A DNA stretch of 64,000 nucleotides from an uncultured Anaeromusa sp. GTDB taxonomy: Bacteria > Bacillota > Negativicutes > Anaeromusales > Anaeromusaceae. Of the stretch, positions 27,489 to 36,204 are shown one piece after another. The notes beneath the pieces are model-generated. The model ran no database searches, had not been told where the DNA came from, and saw only the letters and a list, made by a program, of their open reading frames with translations. Positions within the stretch are counted from its first letter, which is position 1, and each line of letters begins with the position of its first letter. The translations under genes were made by a program, and so were the position numbers. Location of the stretch: contig NZ_OY764902.1 of the NCBI RefSeq assembly GCF_963668665.1, positions 780,001 through 844,000 on the forward strand. Direction: 5' to 3'.

Positions 27489-28427
27489 TTATGCGCCGCC
27501 TTTTCTGGCAATGATCGCTACCCAGCCGCCTTCTTCCATTACCTTTTCCACGCTTAGCCCCTGCTCCCTTAAAACCGCCGTTACATCCGGCAGGCGTTCA
27601 GAGATAATACCGCTGCCAATAAAGGCGCCGCCCTCGCGCAAACGCCCTGGGATATCCGGCAGCAGACGTATAATCACATCCGCTATAATATTGGCCACTA
27701 CTACGTCGGCTTGGCCGCTAAAACCGGTCAGCAAGTCGCCTTCGCGCACTTCTACGCAGTCTTCTACATGATTCATGACTACGTTTTCCTTAGCCACCCG
27801 CACCGCTACACTGTCCAAATCTACGGCGCGAACAGTGGCGGCTCCCAGTTTAGCAGCCGCTACCGCCAAAATGCCGGAGCCGGTTCCCACATCAAAAATA
27901 ACCTGACCAGGAATCACTACTTCTTCGAGGGCCCGACAGCAAAGCATGGTCGTATGATGCGTGCCGGTGCCAAAAGCCATGCCGGGGTCCAGCTCAATGA
28001 CCAATTCCTCCGGCAACGGTTGATAGCTTTCCCAAGAGGGCTTTATAACGATTCTCTCGCCAATTTTGACAGGATGAAAATATTCCTTCCAAGAAGTAGC
28101 CCAATCTTCTTCTTGGATTTCCTTGTAGGCAATCGTGCCTCGACCTTTATCCAAATTATGCTGCGCTAATTCATTAACCCGCCGTTCAAAGCAACGCAGC
28201 TTCTCCTCCAGCTCCTCATCAACAGGCAAATAGGCTTTAACCACAACGGTCTCCACGTCTTCCTGCTCCGGAAGCTCGCAATAGTCCCAGGTACCGGAAC
28301 GCCGGTATGAATTAATCAGTTCCGGATCTTCAATGACGACGCCGCTTGCTCCGAGGTCGTGAAAAATATTGGCCACCGCCTCCGTAGCCTCATGTGTCGT
28401 GGCAATGCTTATTTCTGTCCATTTCAT
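27489..28427 (-). CDS. prmA: Ribosomal protein L11 methyltransferase PrmA
   Basis: The 312-residue enzyme trimethylates ribosomal protein L11. A short N-terminal substrate-recognition domain (MKWTEISIATTHEA) is followed by a Rossmann methyltransferase with DPGMAFGTGTHHTT and FDVGTGSGILAVAAAKLGA, and the NIIAD motif. It lies downstream of dnaJ with a 142-nt gap that contains a large hairpin, and is followed directly by rsmE, the standard order in Firmicutes. Confidence 0.95.
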   Translation of the reverse strand: MKWTEISIATTHEATEAVANIFHDLGASGVVIEDPELINSYRRSGTWDYCELPEQEDVETVVVKAYLPVDEELEEKLRCFERRVNELAQHNLDKGRGTIAYKEIQEEDWATSWKEYFHPVKIGERIVIKPSWESYQPLPEELVIELDPGMAFGTGTHHTTMLCCRALEEVVIPGQVIFDVGTGSGILAVAAAKLGAATVRAVDLDSVAVRVAKENVVMNHVEDCVEVREGDLLTGFSGQADVVVANIIADVIIRLLPDIPGRLREGGAFIGSGIISERLPDVTAVLREQGLSVEKVMEEGGWVAIIARKGGA

Positions 28428-28466
28428 AGTTATACGACCTCGCTTTCTTTAAAAAAGCCATAAAAG

Positions 28467-28531
28467 GCAAAGACACGTCTTCGCTTCCCAAGGACTTTTT
28501 TGAAACCTCCTGGGCAAGACCGTGTCTTTGC
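28467..28531 (-). terminator. Long hairpin between dnaJ and prmA (partial terminator?)
   Basis: GCAAAGACAC (28467-28476) and GTGTCTTTGC (28522-28531) pair perfectly at the base, with further imperfect pairing inside. On the minus strand it is followed by CCTTTTATGGCTTTTTT. It could end or dampen transcription from the heat-shock genes before prmA. Confidence 0.5.
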
Positions 28532-28569
28532 AAAATGGCAGCCAGCGACTACCTGCACCAAAACAGGAA

Positions 28570-29706
28570 TCAACCGCCGAATACATCCTTCATCTTTTTG
28601 AACCAACTTTTTTCTTCGCCGTATACCTGGTCACCGCCAGCAACGGCAAACTCCCGCAGTAACTCTTTTTGCTTATCATTAAGTTTTTGCGGCGTTATCA
28701 CCTTCACCCGCACATGCTGATCGCCTCGACCGCGGCCATGCAAACGCGGCACGCCTTTTTCACGCAGCCGGAACACCGTACCGGATTGAGTGCCTTCTGG
28801 AACCGTCAATTTGACCTTTCCATCCAGTGTTGGTACGTCTACTTCCGCTCCCAAGGTTGCTTGCACAAAGCTGATCGGTACTTCGCAGAGCACATCGTAT
28901 CCTTCGCGCGTAAAAAGAGTGTGTTCTTTGATGAACAAATAGACGTACAAGTCGCCAGACGGGCCGCCTCGCGTACCAGCTTCGCCTTTACCAGACACCC
29001 GCAGGCGCGAACCGTTATCTACGCCCTTAGGAATGGTTACCTGAATCTTATGCCGCCCGCGAACCGTACCGGTTCCGCGGCAGACATGGCAGGGCTTCTC
29101 AATGATCTTGCCGACGCCTCGACATTGATCGCAGGCGCCCACATTGACCATACGCCCGAAGGGAGTATTCTGTACGTATTGAACCTGGCCGGTCCCTTTG
29201 CACTTAGAACAGGTTTCTGCTTTTGTTCCCGGTGCTGCGCCGCTGCCATGGCAGGTTCCGCATTCTTCCGTACGAGGCACTTCAATTTCCACTTCATGCC
29301 CAAAGGCAGCCTGTTCAAAAGTAATTTCCAGATCGTAGCGCAGGTCGGCGCCCTGTTCCGGTCCGTGCTGGGGCCTCCTGCCGCCAAAACCGGACTGTCC
29401 GAAAAACATATCGAAAATATCAGAGAAGCCGCCAAAGTCTCCCTGAAAACCACCCGCCCCGGGGCCGCCGGCCCCGGGGTCAAAGGCGGCATGTCCAAGC
29501 TGATCATAACGCGCACGCTTATTGGCATCTGACAATACTTCGTACGCCTCGTTGATTTCCTTGAACTTCTCTTCCGCTTCTTTCGGATCGTCACGGTTGA
29601 CGTCAGGATGGTACTTGCGTGCCAGCTTGCGATACGCTTTTTTTAATTCTTCTTCCGAGGCGGACTTGTTTACGCCAAGCACCTCATAATAATCGCGTTT
29701 TGCCAC
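28570..29706 (-). CDS. dnaJ: Chaperone protein DnaJ
   Basis: A 378-residue class A DnaJ (Hsp40), the co-chaperone that stimulates DnaK ATPase and delivers substrates. It shows the J domain with HPD (KYHPDVN) at the start, a Gly/Phe-rich linker near residues 76-110, and four zinc motifs ([32 protein letters not shown]) near 145-205. The start is GTG at 29706 preceded by TAGGATGGTGACAC. It follows dnaK with a 22-nt gap within the HrcA-controlled operon. Confidence 0.97.
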   Translation of the reverse strand: MAKRDYYEVLGVNKSASEEELKKAYRKLARKYHPDVNRDDPKEAEEKFKEINEAYEVLSDANKRARYDQLGHAAFDPGAGGPGAGGFQGDFGGFSDIFDMFFGQSGFGGRRPQHGPEQGADLRYDLEITFEQAAFGHEVEIEVPRTEECGTCHGSGAAPGTKAETCSKCKGTGQVQYVQNTPFGRMVNVGACDQCRGVGKIIEKPCHVCRGTGTVRGRHKIQVTIPKGVDNGSRLRVSGKGEAGTRGGPSGDLYVYLFIKEHTLFTREGYDVLCEVPISFVQATLGAEVDVPTLDGKVKLTVPEGTQSGTVFRLREKGVPRLHGRGRGDQHVRVKVITPQKLNDKQKELLREFAVAGGDQVYGEEKSWFKKMKDVFGG

Positions 29707-29728
29707 GTGTCACCATCCTAGCTTTGGA

Positions 29729-31570
29729 TTATTTTTTATCTTCGTCAACCACTTTAAAGTCGGCATCTACAACATTGTCGTCCTGTTTCTTGCCGGCTCC
29801 GCCAGCCTGTTGAGCGCCTGCAGCGCCTTCCTGCGGCTGTTGCTGCTGATACAAAGCTCCTGCAAGCTCATGCAGCGGCTTCGTCAGTTCTTCCGTATCG
29901 GCTTTAATCTGCTCCAGCGTACCACTTTTCAAGGTTTCTTTCAACTTGTCAGCGGCTGCCTGTACTTTTTCCGCCAAGGCCTTGTCCACTTTGTCGCCGG
30001 CTTCTTTAATTGTCTTTTCGGCTTGATATACCAGGCTGTCCGCCTGATTGCGCACTTCTACTTCTTCACGGCGCTGTTTGTCCTCTGCCGCATGGGCTTC
30101 AGCTTCTTTCACCATGCGCTCGATGTCGTCTTTGTTGACGCCGGTAGAAGCGGTAATGGTAATCTTCTGCTCTTTGCCTGTGCCGAGATCTTTGGCCGAC
30201 ACATGCACGATGCCGTTAGCGTCGATATCAAAGGTAACTTCGATTTGCGGTACGCCGCGGGGAGCCGCAGGAATATCGCCCAATTGGAAGCGGCCCAGTG
30301 TTTTATTGTACGAAGCCATTTCGCGTTCGCCTTGGAGTACATGAATTTCTACAGAAGGCTGATTATCAGCCGCTGTGGAGAAAACCTGGCTTTTTTTCGT
30401 AGGAATCGTCGTGTTGCGCTCGATAATCTTGGTGAAAACGCCTCCAAGAGTTTCGATACCCAGAGACAAGGGCGTTACGTCCAGCAGCAGCACGTCTTTT
30501 ACTTCCCCTGCCAACACGCCCGCTTGAATAGCAGCGCCTACGGCTACGCACTCGTCCGGGTTCACGCCGCGGAAAGGCTCTTTGCCCAAGAATTTTTTGA
30601 TAGCTTCTTGAACGGCAGGAATACGGGTGGAACCGCCAACCAAGATCACCTTGTCAATTTCGCTTACATTCAGACCCGCGTCGGCCAAAGCTTGACGAGT
30701 GGGGCCCATGGTGGATTCCACCAGATCGCTTGTGAGTTCTTCAAACTTAGCCCGGGTCAAATTAATGTCCAAGTGCTTGGGACCAGCTTGGTCCGCGGTA
30801 ATGAAAGGCAGATTGATATTGGTCGTCAACACGCCGGACAATTCGATTTTCGCTTTTTCCGCCGCCTCGCGCAAACGCTGCACCGCCATGCGATCCTGCG
30901 AAAGATCAATGCCTGTTTCTTTTTTGAACTCTTGAGCCAGATATTTTTCGATACGCTCGTCGAAATCGTCGCCGCCTAAACGGTTGTTACCATGGGTAGC
31001 TTTTACTTCAAACACGCCTTCGCCCAGTTCCAGCACGGATACGTCAAAAGTGCCGCCGCCCAGGTCGAATACTAGAATCGTGTGGTCTTCGCCCTTGTCC
31101 ATGCCATAAGCCAACGCTGCGGCAGTAGGCTCGTTGATAATACGCAGTACTTCCAGACCTGCAATAGTGCCAGCGTCTTTGGTAGCCTGACGCTGAGAGT
31201 CGCTGAAATACGCCGGTACGGTAATAACCGCCTGGGTCACCGTTTCTCCCAAGTAAGCTTCGGCATCAGCCTTCAATTTTTGCAGAATCATCGCCGAAAT
31301 TTGTTGCGGCGTATAGGCCTTGTCCTCAATCGACACTTTCCAGTCAGTACCCATATGACGTTTTACGGAGCTGATGGTGCCATCGGGGTTTGAAACCGCC
31401 TGGCGCTTAGCAAGTTGTCCCACCAAACGTTCGCCGGTTTTGGAAAAACCCACTACGGAAGGAGTCAGACGACTTCCCTCTGCATTGGCGATTACTGTCG
31501 CCTCGCCGCCTTCCATTACCGAAACAACAGAGTTTGTTGTACCTAAGTCAATACCAATTACTTTTGCCAT
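29729..31570 (-). CDS. dnaK: Chaperone protein DnaK (Hsp70)
   Basis: The 613-residue Hsp70 shows [18 protein letters not shown] at the N-terminus, [14 protein letters not shown] and [14 protein letters not shown] in the nucleotide-binding domain, a [15 protein letters not shown] linker, a substrate-binding domain and a Gln/Gly-rich C-terminal tail ending DEDKK. The region before the linker lacks the extra loop seen in Gram-negative DnaK, the usual Firmicutes form. TAAGGAGGAATTGAAAC precedes the ATG. It is fifth in the order hrcA, chaperonin, grpE, dnaK if hemW is counted as leading in. Confidence 0.98.
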   Translation of the reverse strand: MAKVIGIDLGTTNSVVSVMEGGEATVIANAEGSRLTPSVVGFSKTGERLVGQLAKRQAVSNPDGTISSVKRHMGTDWKVSIEDKAYTPQQISAMILQKLKADAEAYLGETVTQAVITVPAYFSDSQRQATKDAGTIAGLEVLRIINEPTAAALAYGMDKGEDHTILVFDLGGGTFDVSVLELGEGVFEVKATHGNNRLGGDDFDERIEKYLAQEFKKETGIDLSQDRMAVQRLREAAEKAKIELSGVLTTNINLPFITADQAGPKHLDINLTRAKFEELTSDLVESTMGPTRQALADAGLNVSEIDKVILVGGSTRIPAVQEAIKKFLGKEPFRGVNPDECVAVGAAIQAGVLAGEVKDVLLLDVTPLSLGIETLGGVFTKIIERNTTIPTKKSQVFSTAADNQPSVEIHVLQGEREMASYNKTLGRFQLGDIPAAPRGVPQIEVTFDIDANGIVHVSAKDLGTGKEQKITITASTGVNKDDIERMVKEAEAHAAEDKQRREEVEVRNQADSLVYQAEKTIKEAGDKVDKALAEKVQAAADKLKETLKSGTLEQIKADTEELTKPLHELAGALYQQQQPQEGAAGAQQAGGAGKKQDDNVVDADFKVVDEDKK

Positions 31571-31642
31571 GTTTCAATTCCTCCTTATTTCGCTTCACGC
31601 CAACAGCCAAATTCAAGCTGCCAGCCAACATTATACAATTGC

Positions 31643-32188
31643 TTAACCAACTACCTTAACCATACTGGGACGGATGACTTTGCCTTTTACGCTATAGCCT
31701 TTTTGCAGTTCTTGAACAATCGTACCTTCCGCTTGTTCAGAGTCTTCCACCCGTAGTACCGCTTCATGGTACTGAGGATCAAACTCTTTACCTTCAGCCT
31801 CTACTACGCTAAGGCCCGCCTTTTCAAGAGCGCCAAAAAGCTGACGGTAAATCATGGAGACGCCGGAGCCTAGGCCTGCGGCTTCTTCTTCACTCAGGCT
31901 GCTCAAGGCGCGTTCAAAATTATCCAGCACTGGCAGCAGTTCTAAAATTAGATTCTGCGCCACTACATTCGATAGCTCTTCTTTTTCCTGCCGCGAACGA
32001 CGACGGAAATTGTCAAAATCCGCATAAAGACGCTTATAACGATCTTCAGCTTCCGCCAAAAGCCGTTCCTTCTCCGCCTGGACTGCTTCGACCGTCACAG
32101 CTTGATCCGCTTCGGCTTCTTGGCAGCTTTCCTGCGCAGAGACGTCTTGATTTTCTTTGTTTTCTAGATCTTCGTGGTTATTGGCCAC
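31643..32188 (-). CDS. grpE: Nucleotide exchange factor GrpE
   Basis: GrpE (181 residues) releases ADP from DnaK. The N-terminal part is acidic with long coiled-coil helices (about residues 40-100, including DRYKRLYADFDNFRRRSRQEKEEL), followed by the C-terminal beta domain with EFDPQYHEAVLRVED and GYSVKGKVIRPSMVKV. The frame is open to 32293, into the chaperonin gene, but the GTG at 32188 is preceded by AAGAGGTGGAAAGA and gives normal length. It lies 28 nt after the chaperonin gene. Confidence 0.95.
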   Translation of the reverse strand: MANNHEDLENKENQDVSAQESCQEAEADQAVTVEAVQAEKERLLAEAEDRYKRLYADFDNFRRRSRQEKEELSNVVAQNLILELLPVLDNFERALSSLSEEEAAGLGSGVSMIYRQLFGALEKAGLSVVEAEGKEFDPQYHEAVLRVEDSEQAEGTIVQELQKGYSVKGKVIRPSMVKVVG

Positions 32189-32216
32189 TCTTTCCACCTC
32201 TTTGCATTTTACTTTC

Positions 32217-33791
32217 TCAAAAATCAGGCAGGCCTTCTTCCATACCTTGTTGAGGAGCGCCATTTTCATCACGCTTTCGAATAATCGTGTCAATACGCAA
32301 AATGGCTACCGCCACTTCCCCAGCTGCTTTCAATGCATGCAGCTTGACTTCCAGCGGGTCCATGATCCCCGCCTGCAACATATCCGCCACAGCGCCGCTT
32401 TCACAGTCAATGCCCAGCACCTCCTGGCTTTGGGACGCTTGCGCCGTTAACACTTCCTCCACTTTTTCCAGCGGATTGAAGCCGGCATTATCCACAATCT
32501 GCGCCAGCGGCCGCTTCAGCGCAGCCGTCACGCAATCCAGGCCATAAGCAGCCATACCCTTCATGCGGTCTCTATGACGTTCCAGTTCGCGGGCAACCGC
32601 AATTTCCGCAGCCCCGCCTCCCGGAAGATAGCCGCTTTTTACAGCAGCCTGCACGCTCGAAGCGGCGTCCTTGGCAATGCGTTCCCGCTCGCCAACCACT
32701 TCCGCCGTAGCGGCGCCCACTAAAATGGTCGCCATCGGCTTGCCAGCGCCTCCCAACATGCGAATATGTCCCAGTTTTTCTTCCGCATATACACGCTGTA
32801 CTTTGCCCAGATAGCGCTGCAGCTCGGCTTTTTCCTTTTTCAAGGCAGTCCGCTTCATCATACGCGCGCCGGTATGTTCCGCCACGCGGCGCAAATCTGT
32901 CGCATTTACTTGGCTGACTACAAACATGCCTGCGTCGGTAAAGGCTTCTTCCGCCGCCGAATCAACAGCTCGGTCTGTCAGGACCACTTGAATGTCCATT
33001 TCCACCAGCTTCGCTATATTCTGCCGAAACTCTTCTTGCAGTTCCAGATAGCGCTTAAACCCGGCTTCCGTCCCCAAGGCTTCTTCGCCCAACTCTTCCG
33101 GCGCCAAGGCATCATCCAGCACCATTACTTTGGCGTCATCCATCGACAAAGGCATATCTTGATTCAAGCGTTCTTTTTCAATGATAACACCGAGAAACAC
33201 TTCATTTTCCGCGCCTTCCTGAGCTAAAACCGTATCGGAAAGCTTAAAGTGAGCTTCTTTCAATTTACCTCGCCCGATTAAGCGCGCCGCTTCCACTACC
33301 AGTTGAGCAATATCCGCATAGGCCCGGCCGGCAATGCGCGCCACATCAAAAAGGCATTCCGCCTGCACATCATCAATGGTAATAGCACGAGCCTTCAACT
33401 GTCTGGCCGCTTCGTCAATTCCAAAGCGAATGCCCTCAATTACCCGGGCTACTGGCACGCCGCGCAGCACCTGCGTCAGCCCTTCGGCTACAAGAGCCCC
33501 AGCCATGATCGTCGCCGTAGTCGTGCCGTCTCCGACTTCGTCCTTTTGCGCTCTCGCCGCATGAATCAACATTTTCGCAGCCGGATGATTAATATCCATC
33601 TTTTCTAAAATCGTAACGCCGTCATTAGTAATAATGACCTCGCCGAAACGATCTACCAGCATGGTATCAAGCCCCTTGGGGCCTATGGTTCCTTCTACCG
33701 CCGAAGTGATGGCTCGCACCGCTTCAGCATTGGTCATCAACGCCGCTAATGCGCTATCGGCATCAGCGCCTCCGCCTTGCTTTCGACTCAC
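32217..33791 (-). CDS. Thermosome-like (group III) chaperonin
   Basis: A 524-residue chaperonin of the archaeal/eukaryotic (TCP-1, group II) fold, not GroEL. Diagnostic segments are VEGTIGPKGLDTMLVD (33-48), NDGVTILEKMDINHPAAKML (56-75), DEVGDGTTTATIMAGALV with the ATPase aspartate, SGYLPGGGAAEIAVAREL, and MDPLEVKLHALKAAGEVA near the C-terminus. The built-in lid region should replace GroES. The C-terminus ends GLPDF and lacks the Gly-Met repeats of many relatives. The start is GTG at 33791 after GGGAGGCGTAGTCT. Such bacterial proteins have been described in Carboxydothermus and some other Firmicutes as group III chaperonins in Hsp70 operons. Confidence 0.93.
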   Translation of the reverse strand: MSRKQGGGADADSALAALMTNAEAVRAITSAVEGTIGPKGLDTMLVDRFGEVIITNDGVTILEKMDINHPAAKMLIHAARAQKDEVGDGTTTATIMAGALVAEGLTQVLRGVPVARVIEGIRFGIDEAARQLKARAITIDDVQAECLFDVARIAGRAYADIAQLVVEAARLIGRGKLKEAHFKLSDTVLAQEGAENEVFLGVIIEKERLNQDMPLSMDDAKVMVLDDALAPEELGEEALGTEAGFKRYLELQEEFRQNIAKLVEMDIQVVLTDRAVDSAAEEAFTDAGMFVVSQVNATDLRRVAEHTGARMMKRTALKKEKAELQRYLGKVQRVYAEEKLGHIRMLGGAGKPMATILVGAATAEVVGERERIAKDAASSVQAAVKSGYLPGGGAAEIAVARELERHRDRMKGMAAYGLDCVTAALKRPLAQIVDNAGFNPLEKVEEVLTAQASQSQEVLGIDCESGAVADMLQAGIMDPLEVKLHALKAAGEVAVAILRIDTIIRKRDENGAPQQGMEEGLPDF

Positions 33792-33813
33792 AGACTACGC
33801 CTCCCTCTTAAAA

Positions 33814-34842
33814 TCACAGCTTATAGTGCTTCAAGATTTCACTAAGATTGTGGTTCATAAATTCCAAAGTTGCCATGATTTTGGCATAATCCATACGCGT
33901 CGGCCCGAGTACGGCAATAGTTCCTACGACTTCGCCGCCCAAACAATACGTGGCCCGCACCATACTGCAGTCTTGAATGCCGCTGAATTTATTTTCCCTG
34001 CCAATGGTCACCACAACACCGTCGTCGCTAGGCGCTTCTAAAATATCATACAGCAAGCGCTCTTCTTCCAGCATATTCAACAGACGTTTGAATTTCTCCA
34101 TATCCTTGAATTCCGGCTGATTCAGCATCTGTGTAGCGCCGCCGAGGTATACCCTTTCTTGATGCCGACTGCTTAGGGTATCCGCCAAAATAGCCAGCGC
34201 TTCTTCAAACTCACGCGCCTCGCCTAAAATACTGTCGCGGACATCCTGAAACATACGCCCCCGGAAATTCCGAAAAGGAATCCCCGCCAAACGATTGTTC
34301 AGTTTCTCGGCAATAAGCTGCATCTCCTCCAAGGTTGTGCCCCTTGGCAATGGCAACAGCTTATTTTCAACAGCGCCGCTGTCGGAAACAACCACCAGCA
34401 GCACTTTGTTTTCATCAAACGGCAGAAATTGCAAATACTTAAAAGAGCTGGGACTTGCCTGCGGCGCCAGCACCAAAGAAACATTGCCTGTCATCCGCGA
34501 AAGAATCTTGGCGGTTGTCTGAAACACCTCATCCAAACGCCGCACCTTGGCCTGATACCAATTGCGAATCAAGGAAATTTCCTTTTCCGACATCTGTGTC
34601 GGAGACAGCAAGGCATCCACGTAAAACCGATAGCCTTTGGCCGAAGGAATCCGCCCGGAAGACGTGTGAAGCTGTTCCAAGTAGCCCAACACTTCTAAAT
34701 CCGCCATTTCGTTCCGAATCGTCGCAGGGCTGACACCAAGATCGTATTTACGAGCAATCGTCCTGGAGCCAACCGGTTCTGCGGTGGATACATAATCATC
34801 GACAATCGCTTGCAAAATACGACGTTTTCGTTCATCAAGCAT
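33814..34842 (-). CDS. hrcA: Heat-inducible transcription repressor HrcA
   Basis: HrcA (342 residues) represses class I heat-shock operons by binding CIRCE. It begins MLDERKRRILQAIVDDYVST, the winged-helix region with TIARKYDLGVSPATIRNEMADLE as recognition segment, then an inserted domain and a GAF-like core. The frame continues upstream to 34866 inside the CIRCE itself; GGAGGTGGATGAC sets the start at 34842. It is the first gene behind the CIRCE, so it regulates itself along with the chaperonin, grpE, dnaK and dnaJ. Confidence 0.97.
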   Translation of the reverse strand: MLDERKRRILQAIVDDYVSTAEPVGSRTIARKYDLGVSPATIRNEMADLEVLGYLEQLHTSSGRIPSAKGYRFYVDALLSPTQMSEKEISLIRNWYQAKVRRLDEVFQTTAKILSRMTGNVSLVLAPQASPSSFKYLQFLPFDENKVLLVVVSDSGAVENKLLPLPRGTTLEEMQLIAEKLNNRLAGIPFRNFRGRMFQDVRDSILGEAREFEEALAILADTLSSRHQERVYLGGATQMLNQPEFKDMEKFKRLLNMLEEERLLYDILEAPSDDGVVVTIGRENKFSGIQDCSMVRATYCLGGEVVGTIAVLGPTRMDYAKIMATLEFMNHNLSEILKHYKL

Positions 34843-34859
34843 GTCATCCACCTCCATTG

Positions 34860-34886
34860 TTAGCACTCTTCTCTAAGGAGTGCTAA
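34860..34886 (-). promoter_or_regulatory. CIRCE operator (HrcA binding site)
   Basis: TTAGCACTC (34860-34868), a 9-nt spacer and GAGTGCTAA (34878-34886) form a perfect CIRCE. It sits between the promoter and the hrcA ribosome site, covering the start of the transcript, so it can act as DNA operator and as a leader hairpin. Confidence 0.97.
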
Positions 34887-34897
34887 CATCTATAAAA

Positions 34898-34926
34898 AAC
34901 ATACCACTCTCCTCCTAAAATGTCAA
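34898..34926 (-). promoter_or_regulatory. Sigma-A promoter of the hrcA operon
   Basis: On the minus strand TTGACA (34921-34926) is followed after 17 nt by TATGTT (34898-34903). The predicted transcript would start a few bases before the CIRCE. Confidence 0.8.
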
Positions 34927-34959
34927 TATGTCTAAGTCAATCGAATCCAGTATTTTGCT

Positions 34960-36126
34960 TCATTTTTCGTCAGACTTGCTGCCAGATTCCGTTTCCAAAA
35001 AGGCCGCAAAGGCGCGATTGCCAAAACGCATACCTAAGGAAGTAAGACAGGTCCGTCCCCTTTGTTTTTCCACAAGACCTTCTACTAATAGTTGCTCCAA
35101 CACAAAAGCGTAGCGCTGCCAGAGCTCCACGCCAAAGTTCGCTCTAAATTGACGATGAGAAATACCGCCCCTAGTGCGCAGCGCCAAAAAACAAAACTCT
35201 TCCTGCTGCTGCGCCAGTGTCAGCGCAGGCTGCTTTCCACGCTCCCAGCGTTGCTGAGGCGTTAAAGACAAATACCGTTCCAGGGGAAAACAGCCTTCCC
35301 AGCGCCGCCCTTCCAGGAAGGAATGCGCCGCCGCTCCCAGCCCTAAATACGGACGAAAACGCCAATAGCGAAGATTGTGTCGACAAGCGCGCTTTTTTTG
35401 CGCATAATTCGATATTTCGTACCTTTTATACCCGTGAGCCGGCAGCCAGCCTTCCAGCCAGTTGTCCATAGCGGCTGTTTCGTCTTCGGCCGGCAGGGCT
35501 AACACTCCCTCTTCTTCCAGGCTGGCAAAAAGCGTACCTTCTTCTATTTTCAAAGCATAAATAGATAGATGTTCTACCGCAAAATCAACCGCCTGACGTA
35601 CGCTTTGCTGCAATAAAGACAGTGTCTGCCCAGGCAGTCCGGTCATCAAATCCACATTGCAATTCTCAAAGCCGGCCCGCCTGGCAGCCTCCAAGGCCGC
35701 CGCAGCAGCCGCACCGTCATGAATGCGGCCGCAATTGCGCAGCAATGCATCGTCAAAGGATTGCACTCCCAGGCTAAGACGATTAAAGCCTGCCGCACGC
35801 AACTGCCTTAGATCTTCACCGGAAACCGTTCCCGGATTAGCTTCCAGGGATATCTCCGCTTCCGGCAGTACCAAAAACCATTGCCGCAGTTGCTGCAGCA
35901 CACGCACTAGCGCCTCAGCGCCGATGATGGTCGGCGTACCGCCGCCCAAAAAAACCGTATCGACCGGCGCTTTTCCCAACCGGCTCCCTTGCCAGGCAAT
36001 TTCTTCGCACAATGCTTCTACATACTGTTCTTGCAGCAAAGAGTTCCCTGGCTGGGACGGAAAATCGCAATAAGAGCATTTCTGCCGACAAAAAGGAATA
36101 TGTACATATAAGCCTAATGGTCCCAT
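34960..36126 (-). CDS. hemW: Heme chaperone HemW (radical SAM)
   Basis: A 388-residue radical SAM protein of the HemW family, relatives of coproporphyrinogen dehydrogenase that bind and transfer heme. The cluster motif is C13, C17, C20 in FCRQKCSYCDF, with GGGTPT and LEANPGT following. A true HemN would carry a longer N-terminus. GGAGGGTGAGATT precedes the ATG. It stands between lepA and hrcA, the conserved Firmicutes order lepA-hemW-hrcA. The hrcA promoter starts inside the 34-60 nt after its stop. Confidence 0.93.
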   Translation of the reverse strand: MGPLGLYVHIPFCRQKCSYCDFPSQPGNSLLQEQYVEALCEEIAWQGSRLGKAPVDTVFLGGGTPTIIGAEALVRVLQQLRQWFLVLPEAEISLEANPGTVSGEDLRQLRAAGFNRLSLGVQSFDDALLRNCGRIHDGAAAAAALEAARRAGFENCNVDLMTGLPGQTLSLLQQSVRQAVDFAVEHLSIYALKIEEGTLFASLEEEGVLALPAEDETAAMDNWLEGWLPAHGYKRYEISNYAQKKRACRHNLRYWRFRPYLGLGAAAHSFLEGRRWEGCFPLERYLSLTPQQRWERGKQPALTLAQQQEEFCFLALRTRGGISHRQFRANFGVELWQRYAFVLEQLLVEGLVEKQRGRTCLTSLGMRFGNRAFAAFLETESGSKSDEK

Positions 36127-36150
36127 AATCTCACCCTCCGGAAAACCAGA

Positions 36151-36184
36151 AAGAGGGCCGCCTCAATCGCTCTTGAGGCAGCCC
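36151..36184 (-). terminator. Hairpin between lepA and hemW
   Basis: GGGCCGCCTCAA (36154-36165) and TTGAGGCAGCCC (36172-36183) pair with one mismatch. The minus-strand tract after it (CTCTTTCTGGTTTT) is only moderately T-rich, so termination may be partial. Confidence 0.5.
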
Positions 36185-36204
36185 GCTTCAGTATTCAAAA
36201 CAAC

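Noticed and set aside
29810..30979. 389-codon open frame antisense to dnaK
   Set aside because: Long frames opposite dnaK are a well-known artefact of its codon usage. The sequence looks like no protein family.
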